From positions 1 through 29,260 of IMG/VR virus record IMGVR_UViG_3300036770_002597: 29,260 nt of DNA; one strand, 5' to 3'. Both the position numbers and the translations under genes were made by a program. A model generated the notes under the pieces. That model was not told the origin of the DNA. It searched no databases and worked only from the letters and a program-made list of their open reading frames with translations. Positions within the stretch are counted from its first letter, which is position 1, and each line of letters starts with the position of its first letter. This stretch comes from a virus. Of the stretch, positions 6,828 to 15,021 are shown one piece after another.

Positions 6828-7090
6828 AAATGGATGAAAAGAATATAGTTTTACTTGTATTGAGCACAAAAATCTTACTAATTGCAGATGTAACTCAAGT
6901 TACCTCTGAACTTGGTGATCCTGATCTTCTATTAAAGAATCCATTTATACTACTTGATGATTCTACATTAGTGCCTTGGTTGCATGAGTTTACTAAAGAA
7001 ACTGCTTTTAAAATTCATTCAGACAAGGTGTTGACAATAACGGTGCCAAATCCAATTTTACTTGATAAATATCAGTCTCTTACTAAATGA
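6824..7090 (+). CDS. Conserved small phage protein upstream of DNA polymerase
   Basis: 88 residues from ATG 6824, which overlaps the preceding stop (ATGA); ATG 6830 is an alternative. Recognisable segments are ELGDPDLLLKNPFILL, LVPWLHEFTKETAFKIHSDK and TVPNPILLDKY. The protein is beta-rich with no enzyme signature. Its stop overlaps the start of gp43 (ATGA), so the two are translationally coupled. Function unknown; it resembles the preceding gene in layout. Confidence 0.58.
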   Translation: MKMDEKNIVLLVLSTKILLIADVTQVTSELGDPDLLLKNPFILLDDSTLVPWLHEFTKETAFKIHSDKVLTITVPNPILLDKYQSLTK

Positions 7091-9582
7091 AATTTTACAC
7101 TAATGTACAAATGATTGGGAATCAATTTCTCGTTCGCGGGTATGATAATGGTGAGCATGTCATGTTTAAAGAAGAATACTCACCAACTCTATTTGTAAAA
7201 TCAAATAAACCAACAAAATATAAAACCCTAGAGGATGAATATGTTGAAGCAATTCAACCTGGATCTGTCAAGGAATGTAGGGAATTCTATAAGAAATATG
7301 ATGGTGTAGAAAATTTCAAAATCTATGGAAATGATAGATATGTCTATCAGTACATTTCCGATAAGTATCCTGAAGATGAAATCAAGTTTGATATTAATAA
7401 AATTAAACTAGTTACTTTGGATATTGAAACAACTTCTGAGAATGGATTTCCTGATCCAAAATCTTGTGAAGAAGAAATACTTCTAATCACAATTCAAGAT
7501 TATGCTTCAAAGCAAATTATAACTTGGGGATCCAGGCCATTTAATAATACTCAGAAAAATGTAAAGTATATTGAGTGTGATTCTGAATATTCTTTGTTGA
7601 GTTCTTTTCTATACTATTGGGACAATAATATGCCCGAAGTAGTAACTGGGTGGAACATTCAATTTTTTGATATTCCATATATTTGCGGGCGTCTTTCTCG
7701 GGTTTTGGGTGAGAAAAAAGCAAGAAGTTTTTCTCCTTGGGGACTAGTTTCTATAGAGGAAGTTTTTGTCAATAACAGACAGCAGATTTATATGGATGTT
7801 GGTGGCATTACTCAACTTGATTATCTTGATCTTTATAAGAAGTTTACTTATAAAGCACAGGAATCATATCGTCTTGATTATATTGCCGAAGTTGAACTTG
7901 GTTCTAAGAAACTAGACCACTCTGAGTTTGATACTTTCAAAGACTTCTATACCAAAGGTTGGCAGAAGTTTGTTGAATACAACATCGTTGACGTAGAACT
8001 TGTTGACCGTTTGGAAGACAAGATGAAACTGATTGAACTTGCCATCACGATGGCATATGATGCTAAGGTTAATTATGCCGATGTATTTTATCAAGTAAGA
8101 ATGTGGGATAATATTATCTATAACTACTTGAAAAAAAGAGATATAGTAATTCCACCTAAAGATAGAACTGAAAAGAATGATAAGTATGCAGGTGCTTATG
8201 TAAAAGAACCTGTTCCTGGAGTTTATGATTGGATTGTTAACTTTGACCTTAATAGTCTATATCCTCACCTTATTATGCAATTTAATGTTTCTCCCGAAAC
8301 ATTAATTGAAGAAAGATGCCCAAATGTTTCTGTAGATAAGATTCTAAATCAATCAACTAATTTTGAGTTGTATAAGGATTATGCAGTATGTCCAAACGGT
8401 GCTATGTACCGTAAAGATGTTCGTGGAATTCTTCCTGAACTTATGGAGAAAATGTATAATGAACGTGTCATCTTTAAAAAGAAGATGATTGAGGCAAAGA
8501 AGAAATATGAAAAAACTAAAACTAAGGAATTAGAAAAGGAGATTGCTCGTTGTAATAATATTCAGATGGCAAAGAAAATTTCTTTGAACTCTGCTTATGG
8601 TGCTATTGGCAATAATTATTTCCGTTATTATAAACTTGAGAATGCTGAAGCAATTACTCTTTCGGGACAAGTTGCTATTCGTTGGATTGAAGGAAAACTG
8701 AATAAGTATATGAACAAGGTTCTTAAAACTAATGATGTTGATTATGTTATTGCTTCTGATACTGATTCCATTTATCTTCATATGGGTCCTTTGGTTGAAA
8801 CTATATTCAAAGGAAGAGAAAAAACTACTGAAAGCGTTGTCAATTTCCTTGATAAGATCTGTAAGGTGGAACTTGAAAAATATATTGAAAGTTGCTACCA
8901 AGAATTGGCGGAATATATGAATGCTTATGCACAAAAGATGCAAATGAAGCGGGAGAATATTGCTGACCGTGGAATTTGGACTGCTAAGAAGCGTTACATT
9001 ATGAATGTTTGGGATAGTGAAGGAGTTCGTTATGCTGAACCAAAACTTAAGATTATGGGTATTGAAGCAGTTAAATCTTCAACACCAGCACCTTGCCGTA
9101 AAATGATTAAAGATGCTCTTAAGTTGATGATGAGCGGAACTGAAGATGATGTAATTAGTTTTATTGAACAGTGTAGGAAAGATTTTTATAAACTTTCTCC
9201 AGAAGAAATATCATTCCCTCGTTCGGTTTCTGATGTAGTGAAGCATTATTCATCTTCTTCAATTTATAGCAAAGGAACGCCAATTCATGTTCGTGGTGCG
9301 CTATTATTCAATCATTATATTAAGGAAAATAAGCTTACAAAAAAATATTCCTTAATTCAAAATGGAGAAAAAATTAAATATTGTTATCTCAAAAAACCTA
9401 ATCCAATTTATGAGAATGTAATTTCTTTCATTCAAGATTTTCCAAAAGAACTAGGATTAAATTCATACATTGATTATGATACTCAGTTTGATAAGGGGTT
9501 CTTTGAACCACTCAAAACAATTCTCAATGCAATTGGATGGGATTCTGAAAAAAAAGTAACTCTTGATTCTTTTTTTTCATAA
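7087..9582 (+). CDS. 43: DNA polymerase, family B (gp43)
   Basis: 831 residues; T4 gp43 is 898. The 3'-5' exonuclease motif I is LDIETT (D112, E114), followed by TGWNIQFFDIPY (Exo II) and YNIVDVELVDRL (Exo III). Polymerase motif A is DLNSLYPH (D387), motif B KKISLNSAYGAIGN (496 on), and motif C SDTDS (D558, D560). All catalytic acids are present and there is no intein or split, although family B polymerase genes are frequent targets of mobile elements. It is the replicative polymerase acting with gp45, gp44/62, gp41 and gp61. The C-terminus (VTLDSFFS) keeps the short hydrophobic tail that in T4 binds the clamp. A hairpin and a homing endonuclease follow. Confidence 0.95.
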   Translation: MKFYTNVQMIGNQFLVRGYDNGEHVMFKEEYSPTLFVKSNKPTKYKTLEDEYVEAIQPGSVKECREFYKKYDGVENFKIYGNDRYVYQYISDKYPEDEIKFDINKIKLVTLDIETTSENGFPDPKSCEEEILLITIQDYASKQIITWGSRPFNNTQKNVKYIECDSEYSLLSSFLYYWDNNMPEVVTGWNIQFFDIPYICGRLSRVLGEKKARSFSPWGLVSIEEVFVNNRQQIYMDVGGITQLDYLDLYKKFTYKAQESYRLDYIAEVELGSKKLDHSEFDTFKDFYTKGWQKFVEYNIVDVELVDRLEDKMKLIELAITMAYDAKVNYADVFYQVRMWDNIIYNYLKKRDIVIPPKDRTEKNDKYAGAYVKEPVPGVYDWIVNFDLNSLYPHLIMQFNVSPETLIEERCPNVSVDKILNQSTNFELYKDYAVCPNGAMYRKDVRGILPELMEKMYNERVIFKKKMIEAKKKYEKTKTKELEKEIARCNNIQMAKKISLNSAYGAIGNNYFRYYKLENAEAITLSGQVAIRWIEGKLNKYMNKVLKTNDVDYVIASDTDSIYLHMGPLVETIFKGREKTTESVVNFLDKICKVELEKYIESCYQELAEYMNAYAQKMQMKRENIADRGIWTAKKRYIMNVWDSEGVRYAEPKLKIMGIEAVKSSTPAPCRKMIKDALKLMMSGTEDDVISFIEQCRKDFYKLSPEEISFPRSVSDVVKHYSSSSIYSKGTPIHVRGALLFNHYIKENKLTKKYSLIQNGEKIKYCYLKKPNPIYENVISFIQDFPKELGLNSYIDYDTQFDKGFFEPLKTILNAIGWDSEKKVTLDSFFS

Positions 9583-9600
9583 TGTAATAAATAACATTAC

Positions 9601-9694
9601 CTGACTTGTTCGCACTTTTCAGGAAGAGAAAGGGGGGGCAGAAATGCCCCTCTTTCTTGCATAACTTTTATAAATAGTATTGCGAACAAGTTAG
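9601..9694 (+). promoter_or_regulatory. Nested hairpins with late promoter before the HNH endonuclease gene
   Basis: The outer arms are CTGACTTGTTCGCA (9601-9614) and TGCGAACAAGTTAG (9681-9694), 14 bp with one G-T pair. Inside lies a GC-rich stem (9630-9640 / 9645-9655) with a GAAA tetraloop, likely the gp43 terminator. The late promoter TATAAATA (9669-9676) lies just before the 3' outer arm. A late transcript would begin near 9682 and lack the 5' arm; polymerase read-through mRNA would have both arms, with the 3' arm ending 7 bases before the start codon. Confidence 0.7.
9630..9658 (+). terminator. Probable terminator of gp43
   Basis: The stem 9630-9640 / 9645-9655 contains seven consecutive G and closes on a GAAA loop, with two G-T pairs. 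The downstream tract TTTCTT is only moderately T-rich, so read-through is likely. Confidence 0.65.
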
Positions 9695-9701
9695 AGTTGA
9701 A

Positions 9702-10475
9702 ATGAACTACCTTAAAGTTTATTGTAATCTTATCAGGAAAGCACAGAATAGAAATATTCCTGATGATTATACAGAAAAACATCACATATTTCCTATAAGT
9801 ATTTTTGGAAAGAATGCTAGTGTTGTAGTTCTTACCGCAAGAGAACATTACATAGCACACGCACTATTAGAAAGAATTTGTATTAAGAGATATGGAGTAG
9901 AACACTGGAAAACTAAGAAAATGAATTTCGCACATCTTAGTATGAAGAGTGGTAACAATAGATATCATAATTCTTATCTTTATGAAAGTGCAAGGAATAG
10001 AATATCATTTTATATGAAAAATAGAGTTGTAAGTCAAGAAACTAAAAATAAAATTAGTATAGCAAAAAGTGGAGAGAATCATCCAAATTTTGGAAAAACT
10101 TTAAATAAAGACCATAGAGATAAATTGTTGAATGCTTGGAAAGGTAAAAAACATACTGAAAAATCTAAATCAAAAATGAGTGAAAGTAAAAGGGGTAAAT
10201 TTTTTACTGAAGAACATAGAAAAAAACTTAGTGAATGTAAAAAAGGAGAAAGGCATTTTTTGTATGGAAAAAAAAGAGATAGTGAAGTTGTGAGTAAAAT
10301 AGTAGAGAAAAATAGTAAAGATTTTTCTATTATAAATCCAGAAGGTAAAATAATTTGTGGAAAAAATATAGCAGAATTTTGCAGAGAAAATGGATTAGAC
10401 AAAGCAACTATATGTAATATGCTTAATCATAAAAGGGGAATAAAATCACATAAAGGATATCGTGCTACCTCTTGA
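9702..10475 (+). CDS. HNH homing endonuclease with NUMOD modules
   Basis: 257 residues. The HNH core is at the N-terminus: EKHHIFP (H27, H28) and LTAREHYIAHALLERI (H49, H53). It is followed by NUMOD3-type repeats (FGKTLNKDHRDKL, KKHTEKSKSKMSESKRGK, FTEEHRKKLSECKKGE). A C-terminal helix-turn-helix module is of the NUMOD1/IENR type: INPEGKIICGKNIAEFC...KATICNMLNHKRG...HKGY. This is a free-standing homing endonuclease that would cut endonuclease-free relatives near gene 43 and spread by recombination. It is intact and AT-rich, and its translation start is guarded by a hairpin and late promoter. Its stop codon lies inside a sigma70-type promoter for the next gene. Confidence 0.88.
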   Translation: MNYLKVYCNLIRKAQNRNIPDDYTEKHHIFPISIFGKNASVVVLTAREHYIAHALLERICIKRYGVEHWKTKKMNFAHLSMKSGNNRYHNSYLYESARNRISFYMKNRVVSQETKNKISIAKSGENHPNFGKTLNKDHRDKLLNAWKGKKHTEKSKSKMSESKRGKFFTEEHRKKLSECKKGERHFLYGKKRDSEVVSKIVEKNSKDFSIINPEGKIICGKNIAEFCRENGLDKATICNMLNHKRGIKSHKGYRATS

Positions 10476-10499
10476 CAGTATTTAATTTTGTGGTAGAAT
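10472..10499 (+). promoter_or_regulatory. Sigma70-type early promoter of the uvsX-gp41 operon
   Basis: TTGACA (10472-10477), a 16-base spacer and TAGAAT (10494-10499), 26 bases before the ATG at 10525. The -35 box overlaps the TGA stop of the HNH endonuclease gene. Match to the consensus is very good. Confidence 0.82.
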
Positions 10500-10524
10500 T
10501 TTACAGAAGAAACACATGTAGAAA

Positions 10525-10785
10525 ATGAAATTCAGTGATTTACCCGACAACTCTTGGGAAAAAGAAATGTTTAGGGTTGTAGATTTTATTGGTGGTGATG
10601 CTCCTGCTCTTTGTAATTGGAATGATGAAATCCCAACACCACAGAAAGTAGCAGAATCAATTTTGACCTTAATAGCATACGGAGACAATAGAGACCCAGA
10701 AAAATTTATCAATCTTTTTAATGAATATAGACAAGAAAACAGATATTTTCCAGAAAGTGATTTTAAAGGAGAAACAAATGACTGA
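10525..10785 (+). CDS. Small hypothetical protein before uvsX
   Basis: 86 residues, acidic, beginning MKFSDLPDNSWEKEMFRVVD and containing GGDAPALCNWNDEIPTPQKV and a C-terminal FINLFNEYRQENRYF. I do not recognise a family. It is the first gene behind a strong early-type promoter. It overlaps the real start of uvsX by 8 bases, so uvsX translation is probably coupled to it. Its SD is weak (GTAGAAA). It may be a small early protein; no function can be read from the sequence. Confidence 0.6.
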   Translation: MKFSDLPDNSWEKEMFRVVDFIGGDAPALCNWNDEIPTPQKVAESILTLIAYGDNRDPEKFINLFNEYRQENRYFPESDFKGETND

Positions 10786-11794
10786 TACTAATTTAAGTTT
10801 TTTAAAAAATATTGTAAAAGAAATCGGTGGAGAATATACACAACTCGCTGCTGAGATAGATGAAACTGAAACCTTTGTTGATACCGGCAGTTACATTTTT
10901 AATGCCCTTGTTAGTGGTAGTATTTTTGGTGGGGTTTCTGGTAATAAAATCACTGCAATTGCTGGCGAAACTTCTACTGGAAAAACTTTCTTCAGTCTTG
11001 CCGTCGTTAAAAATTTCCTTGATAATAATCCTACTGGATATTGTCTGTATTTTGATACTGAAGCAGCGATCACAAAATCCCTTTTGGATAGTAGGGGAGT
11101 TGATACAAGTCGTCTAGTGGTTATTAATGTAGTTACGGTAGAAGAGTTTCGTACCAAGACACTCAAAGCAGTTGATATTTACTTAAAGAAAAAAGAGGAT
11201 GAAAGAAACCCTTGTATATTTGTATTAGATTCTCTGGGAATGCTTTCTACTAATAAAGAAATTAATGATGCCTTGGCAGAGAAGGATACAAGAGATATGA
11301 CTAAGGCACAACTTATCAAGGGTGCTTTCCGTATGCTGACTCTCAAACTGGGCCAGGCAAAGATTCCTATGTTAGTGACAAATCACACATATGATAGTAT
11401 GAGTCTTTATGGTACTAAACAAATGTCTGGAGGTTCTGGATTGCAATATGCAGCATCCACAATTATCTATCTTTCTAAGTCAAAGGAAAAGGATGGAACG
11501 GAAGTCATTGGAAACATTATCAGGGCAAAGACTCATAAATCACGATTAAGTAAGGAGAATCAAGATGTTGAAATCCGTTTGTATTATGATGAGAGAGGAC
11601 TGGACAGATATTATGGGTTATTGGAACTTGGAGAAATTGGAGGACTTTGGAAAAACGTTGCAGGACGTTATGAAATGGATGGTAAAAAAATCTATGCTAA
11701 AACAATTCTTGCCAACCCAGAAGAATACTTCACTGAAGAAGTGATGCAGCAACTTGATGAGATTGCTAGAAAGGAATTTTCTTATGGCAATTGA
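10778..11794 (+). CDS. uvsX: UvsX, RecA-like recombinase
   Basis: 338 residues from ATG 10778, chosen because AAAGGAG (10765-10771) precedes it; an upstream ATG at 10721 gives an implausible leader. Walker A is GETSTGKT (63-70), Walker B lies in CIFVLDSLGML, and the L2/sensor region is MLVTNHTYDS followed by QMSGGSGLQYAAST. T4 UvsX (391 residues) coats single-stranded DNA, exchanges strands and drives recombination-dependent replication and repair; it also powers homing of the endonuclease elements seen here. The 3' end overlaps the oxygenase gene by 11 bases. Confidence 0.93.
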   Translation: MTDTNLSFLKNIVKEIGGEYTQLAAEIDETETFVDTGSYIFNALVSGSIFGGVSGNKITAIAGETSTGKTFFSLAVVKNFLDNNPTGYCLYFDTEAAITKSLLDSRGVDTSRLVVINVVTVEEFRTKTLKAVDIYLKKKEDERNPCIFVLDSLGMLSTNKEINDALAEKDTRDMTKAQLIKGAFRMLTLKLGQAKIPMLVTNHTYDSMSLYGTKQMSGGSGLQYAASTIIYLSKSKEKDGTEVIGNIIRAKTHKSRLSKENQDVEIRLYYDERGLDRYYGLLELGEIGGLWKNVAGRYEMDGKKIYAKTILANPEEYFTEEVMQQLDEIARKEFSYGN

Positions 11795-12344
11795 ATTAAA
11801 TGATTTGATAAAAGTTTATGATAATGTATTAGAGTCAAATGTCTGTAATTTCCTTATCAATCTTTTTGAACAAAATGAAGATAAACATGAAAGAGTTGAA
11901 AATGATAGAAGACCAAATTTTACACAATTTAATTTAACTGAAAACTGCAAAATTTCCGAAGAAGTAAACAACGTTCATAATTTTCTTATCTCTAAAGTTT
12001 TTGAGTATAAGAAAAAATATTATGAATATATTGATGATAGATGTTTTCCGAAGGAACATAATTTTGAGCAATTTCGGATCAAAAAATACAATCCAGAATT
12101 GCAGGATCAATTTGATACTCATGTAGATGTGATTGATCATGCTTCTTCTAGAAGATTTTTATCTTTTATGTGGTATTTGAATGATGTTAATGAGGGAGGT
12201 GAAACAGTATTTGAAAATTTGATTATTAGACCAAAACAAGGAAGTATGCTAATATTTCCTCCTCTGTGGACATTTCCTCATAGAGGTAATCCTCCAGAAA
12301 AAACAGCAAAGTATATTATGAGTACATACCTTCACTATAAGTAA
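11784..12344 (+). CDS. 2OG-Fe(II) dioxygenase (prolyl 4-hydroxylase-like)
   Basis: 186 residues from ATG 11784; the upstream ATG at 11754 would add uvsX antisense-frame residues. The double-stranded beta-helix core has the iron ligands H113 and D115 (FDTHVDV) and H166 (WTFPHRGNPP), with a basic residue shortly after for 2-oxoglutarate, in KTAKYIMSTYLHY. FMWYLNDVNEGGETVFENL is the typical P4Hc stretch. Such enzymes are very common in T4-like cyanophages; substrates (protein, nucleic acid or a metabolite) are unknown. The position between uvsX and gp41, with overlaps on both sides, suggests expression with recombination and replication genes. Confidence 0.88.
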   Translation: MAIELNDLIKVYDNVLESNVCNFLINLFEQNEDKHERVENDRRPNFTQFNLTENCKISEEVNNVHNFLISKVFEYKKKYYEYIDDRCFPKEHNFEQFRIKKYNPELQDQFDTHVDVIDHASSRRFLSFMWYLNDVNEGGETVFENLIIRPKQGSMLIFPPLWTFPHRGNPPEKTAKYIMSTYLHYK

Positions 12345-14770
12345 TGGAAAAAATTGAATTTTTAATTCTACGAAATTTAATACACAATGAGGAATACCTA
12401 AGGAAAGTTTTACCTTTTATAAAAGAAGATTATTTTGAAGATCTAGAACAAAAAATTGTATTTGAAGAAATTTCTGAATTTGTTCTTGAATATAATAATA
12501 TTCCAACTAAGGAAGTTCTTTGCATTGAAGTTGAGAAAAGAACAGATGTAAACGAAGATCAATTTAAAAAACTTGTGCATCTTATTTCTCATCTTGAGAA
12601 TGTTCCTTGTGAGCAGAATTGGTTAGTTGATACAACTGAAAAATGGTGTAGGGACCGTGCCATTTATTTGGCACTTATGGAATCAATTCAACTTGCCGAT
12701 GGAAATGGTACTATTAAATCAAGAGATGCAATTCCATCAATTTTACAGGATGCATTAGCAGTTTCTTTTGATAATCATGTAGGACATGATTACCTACTTG
12801 ATTATGAACAAAGATATGAATCTTATCACAAATCAGAGGATAAAATTGAATTTGACCTTGATTACTTTAACAAAATCACGAAAGGTGGTTTGCCTAACAA
12901 AACTCTTAATATTTGTTTAGCTGGAACTGGTTGTCATGGGAAGGGAACAAAAATTCTTTTATATGATGGCACTGTAAAATCTGTTGAAGATATAAATTGC
13001 CAAGATATTTTAGTTGGTGATGATGGATCTCCAAGATTCATTAATTATCTTATTAGAGATAGAGGGCAAATGTATAAAATTAAAATCAATGATACAAATG
13101 ATGAAATTATTATTAATGAAGACCATATTCTTTCTCTAATTAATACTAGCACAAAAAAAATAATCAATATAACCGTAAAAGATTATCTGAGTAAATCTGA
13201 AAAGTTTAAACATCTTCATAAATCTTACTACAATAAAACGCAGGTTCCATTTTCAAAGAAAAATTTATCTGTAGATCCATATTTTATGGGGTTATATCTT
13301 GGAGATGGACATACACACAGTTTATCACTGACTAGTGCTGATTATGAAGTTTTGGATTATGTAAAATCTTATATTTCTGAAAATTTCGATTATATTGATA
13401 TAAAAGAATGCAATAATGGTTCAAGAGCAACTACTCTAAAAATGATTGATAATTGTTATTTTGGTTTTGGTCAGAGAGTAAATAGACTTTCTACAATATT
13501 TAAATCTTATGGTTTGAATATTACTCAACTTGAAGATAGAACAAAATGCGGTGAAAAATTTATTCCTTTTGAATATAAAACTTCATCTATTGATGATAGA
13601 CTTCAATTAATTGCTGGATTGATTGATAGTGATGGATATAAAATTGCTAATGGTTGTTATTCTATAACTACTAAGTCTAAAAAAATGGCAGATGATATCG
13701 TTTTTGTTTCTAGAAGTCTTTGTTTTGGATCTAAAATTACTAAAAAATATATAAAAGATTCTCTATACTACAATATCTTAGTGACTACAACACCAAGTTC
13801 TCCTCAAATTATACCCTGTAAAATAAAAAGAAAACAATCAATTGATGTTTATACAAAAAATAAAAATCCATTACATAAATCATTTACCATTGAAAAATTA
13901 AATGTTGATGATTACTATGGGTTTAATCTAAGTGGAAATAATCTTTATTGTTTAGATAATTTTATTATTACTCATAATACTGGTAAAAGTCTCTTTATGT
14001 GCCACGTAGCAGCATCAGTTCTTCTACAAGGTAAAAATGTATTGTACATTACGCTTGAAATGGCAGAAGAAAAAATTGCTGAGCGAATTGACGCAAACCT
14101 TTTGAATGTAAATATTAAAGATATTATAGATCTTCCAAAATCTATATTTGAAACTAAAGTAAATAATATTGCAAAGAAAACACAAGGATCTTTAATCATT
14201 AAAGAATATCCTACTGCTTCTGCTCATGCTGGACATTTTAAAGGACTTTTAAATGAACTTTCTCTCAAGAAATCATTTAGACCTGATATTATTTTTATTG
14301 ACTACCTTAATATTTGTGCTTCCTCTAGGTATAAAGGAAATAGCAACATCAACTCTTATTCATATATCAAGTCGATTGCTGAAGAACTTCGCGGATTGGC
14401 TGTGGAATTCAATGTTCCCATTGTCAGTGCGACACAAACTACAAGAGGTGGTTTTGGGTCATCTGATCCAGAATTAACAGATACTTCAGAATCCTTTGGT
14501 CTTCCTGCTACTGCTGATCTTATGTTTGCCCTTATTAGCACAGAGGAACTTGAAGAACTAGGACAAATACTTGTGAAGCAACTTAAGAACCGTTACGCAT
14601 CAACTGATAAATATAGAAGGTTTGTATTGGGTATTGACCGCTCTAAGATGAGATTGTATGATGTAGAACAGAGTGCTCAATCCGATATTCAAAAATCTGG
14701 AAATGATTTTGAGTATGAATATCGGGACGAACAAAAACCAAAAAAGACATTTGATGGATTTAAGTTCTAA
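12344..14770 (+). CDS. 41: Replicative DNA helicase gp41 with in-frame intein
   Basis: 808 residues. Without the 349-residue intein (197-545) the product is 459 residues, matching T4 gp41 (475). The N-extein holds the N-terminal domain and ends ICLAGTG; the C-extein resumes TGKSLFMCHVAASVLLQGKN. Together they rebuild the P-loop AGTGTGKS. Later parts include IFIDYLNICASS (Walker B-like), VPIVSATQTTRGGFG and the nucleotide-sensing GIDRSKMRLYDVEQ. gp41 is the hexameric 5'-3' helicase that recruits primase gp61. The unspliced precursor lacks a P-loop and should be inactive. The start overlaps the oxygenase stop by 1 base. Confidence 0.93.
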   Translation: MEKIEFLILRNLIHNEEYLRKVLPFIKEDYFEDLEQKIVFEEISEFVLEYNNIPTKEVLCIEVEKRTDVNEDQFKKLVHLISHLENVPCEQNWLVDTTEKWCRDRAIYLALMESIQLADGNGTIKSRDAIPSILQDALAVSFDNHVGHDYLLDYEQRYESYHKSEDKIEFDLDYFNKITKGGLPNKTLNICLAGTGCHGKGTKILLYDGTVKSVEDINCQDILVGDDGSPRFINYLIRDRGQMYKIKINDTNDEIIINEDHILSLINTSTKKIINITVKDYLSKSEKFKHLHKSYYNKTQVPFSKKNLSVDPYFMGLYLGDGHTHSLSLTSADYEVLDYVKSYISENFDYIDIKECNNGSRATTLKMIDNCYFGFGQRVNRLSTIFKSYGLNITQLEDRTKCGEKFIPFEYKTSSIDDRLQLIAGLIDSDGYKIANGCYSITTKSKKMADDIVFVSRSLCFGSKITKKYIKDSLYYNILVTTTPSSPQIIPCKIKRKQSIDVYTKNKNPLHKSFTIEKLNVDDYYGFNLSGNNLYCLDNFIITHNTGKSLFMCHVAASVLLQGKNVLYITLEMAEEKIAERIDANLLNVNIKDIIDLPKSIFETKVNNIAKKTQGSLIIKEYPTASAHAGHFKGLLNELSLKKSFRPDIIFIDYLNICASSRYKGNSNINSYSYIKSIAEELRGLAVEFNVPIVSATQTTRGGFGSSDPELTDTSESFGLPATADLMFALISTEELEELGQILVKQLKNRYASTDKYRRFVLGIDRSKMRLYDVEQSAQSDIQKSGNDFEYEYRDEQKPKKTFDGFKF
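12932..13978 (+). mobile_element. LAGLIDADG intein in the gp41 Walker A motif
   Basis: 349 codons. The intein begins with Cys (CHGKGTKILLYDGTVKSVED, N-terminal splicing block) and has a block B-like NEDHILSLI. It carries two LAGLIDADG-type motifs, GLYLGDG (316-322 of the precursor) and LIAGLIDSDG (422-431). It ends with block F/G, YYGFNLSGNNLYCLDNF and IITHN. The +1 extein residue is Thr. The insertion lies between G and T of the P-loop, a classic conserved insertion point. The combination predicts self-splicing plus a homing endonuclease. All splicing residues (C1, penultimate H, terminal N, T+1) are present. Confidence 0.9.
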
Positions 14771-14989
14771 TGGGAATTATTTACTGTATTCATAATTTAT
14801 CTACTGGTAAAAAGTACATAGGACAAACTATAGAAAAATTGCAGAGAAGGGTTGTGCGTCATTTTAGAACAATCAATATTTTGTAAAGAAAATGACTTGC
14901 AACAATCTGCATTCGTTATGATTATGAAAGGTGAAAGGACACACCATAAAAATTGGACTATTAAAAAACTTGACTTTATTGCAAACTAA
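14770..14989 (+). pseudogene. Internally deleted GIY-YIG homing endonuclease remnant
   Basis: From ATG 14770, which overlaps the gp41 stop, one frame encodes 38 residues, MGIIYCIHNLSTGKKYIG and on. This is the GIY-YIG N-terminus (Y5, Y16, G18 and a following R-rich strand), stopping at 14886. From about 14879 another frame encodes FCKENDLQQSAFVMIMKGER, then HHKNWTIKKLDFIAN and a stop at 14989. This is the C-terminal helix-turn-helix tail of the same class of enzyme. The middle (catalytic remainder and linker) is missing and the two ends are out of frame. It is a relic of a full element that once sat after gp41. Confidence 0.82.
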
Positions 14990-14998
14990 TTGTAGAAT
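14970..14998 (+). promoter_or_regulatory. Sigma70-type promoter of mazG
   Basis: TTGACT (14970-14975), a 17-base spacer and TAGAAT (14993-14998). The -35 box lies within the last codons of the GIY-YIG remnant, and mazG starts 24 bases after the -10 box. It closely resembles the promoter at 10472. Confidence 0.78.
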
Positions 14999-15021
14999 TA
15001 AAAGGAGATTGAAAAAAAAGT

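Noticed and set aside
8530-8943. 137-codon - strand frame inside DNA polymerase
   Set aside because: It is a shadow of gp43: hydrophobic and Ile/Phe/Asn-rich as expected from the complement of AT-rich coding sequence, with no SD.
10721-10777. Extended N-terminus of UvsX from the ATG at 10721
   Set aside because: The added 19 residues overlap the upstream gene in another frame, while ATG 10778 has a consensus SD and gives a normal RecA-like start.
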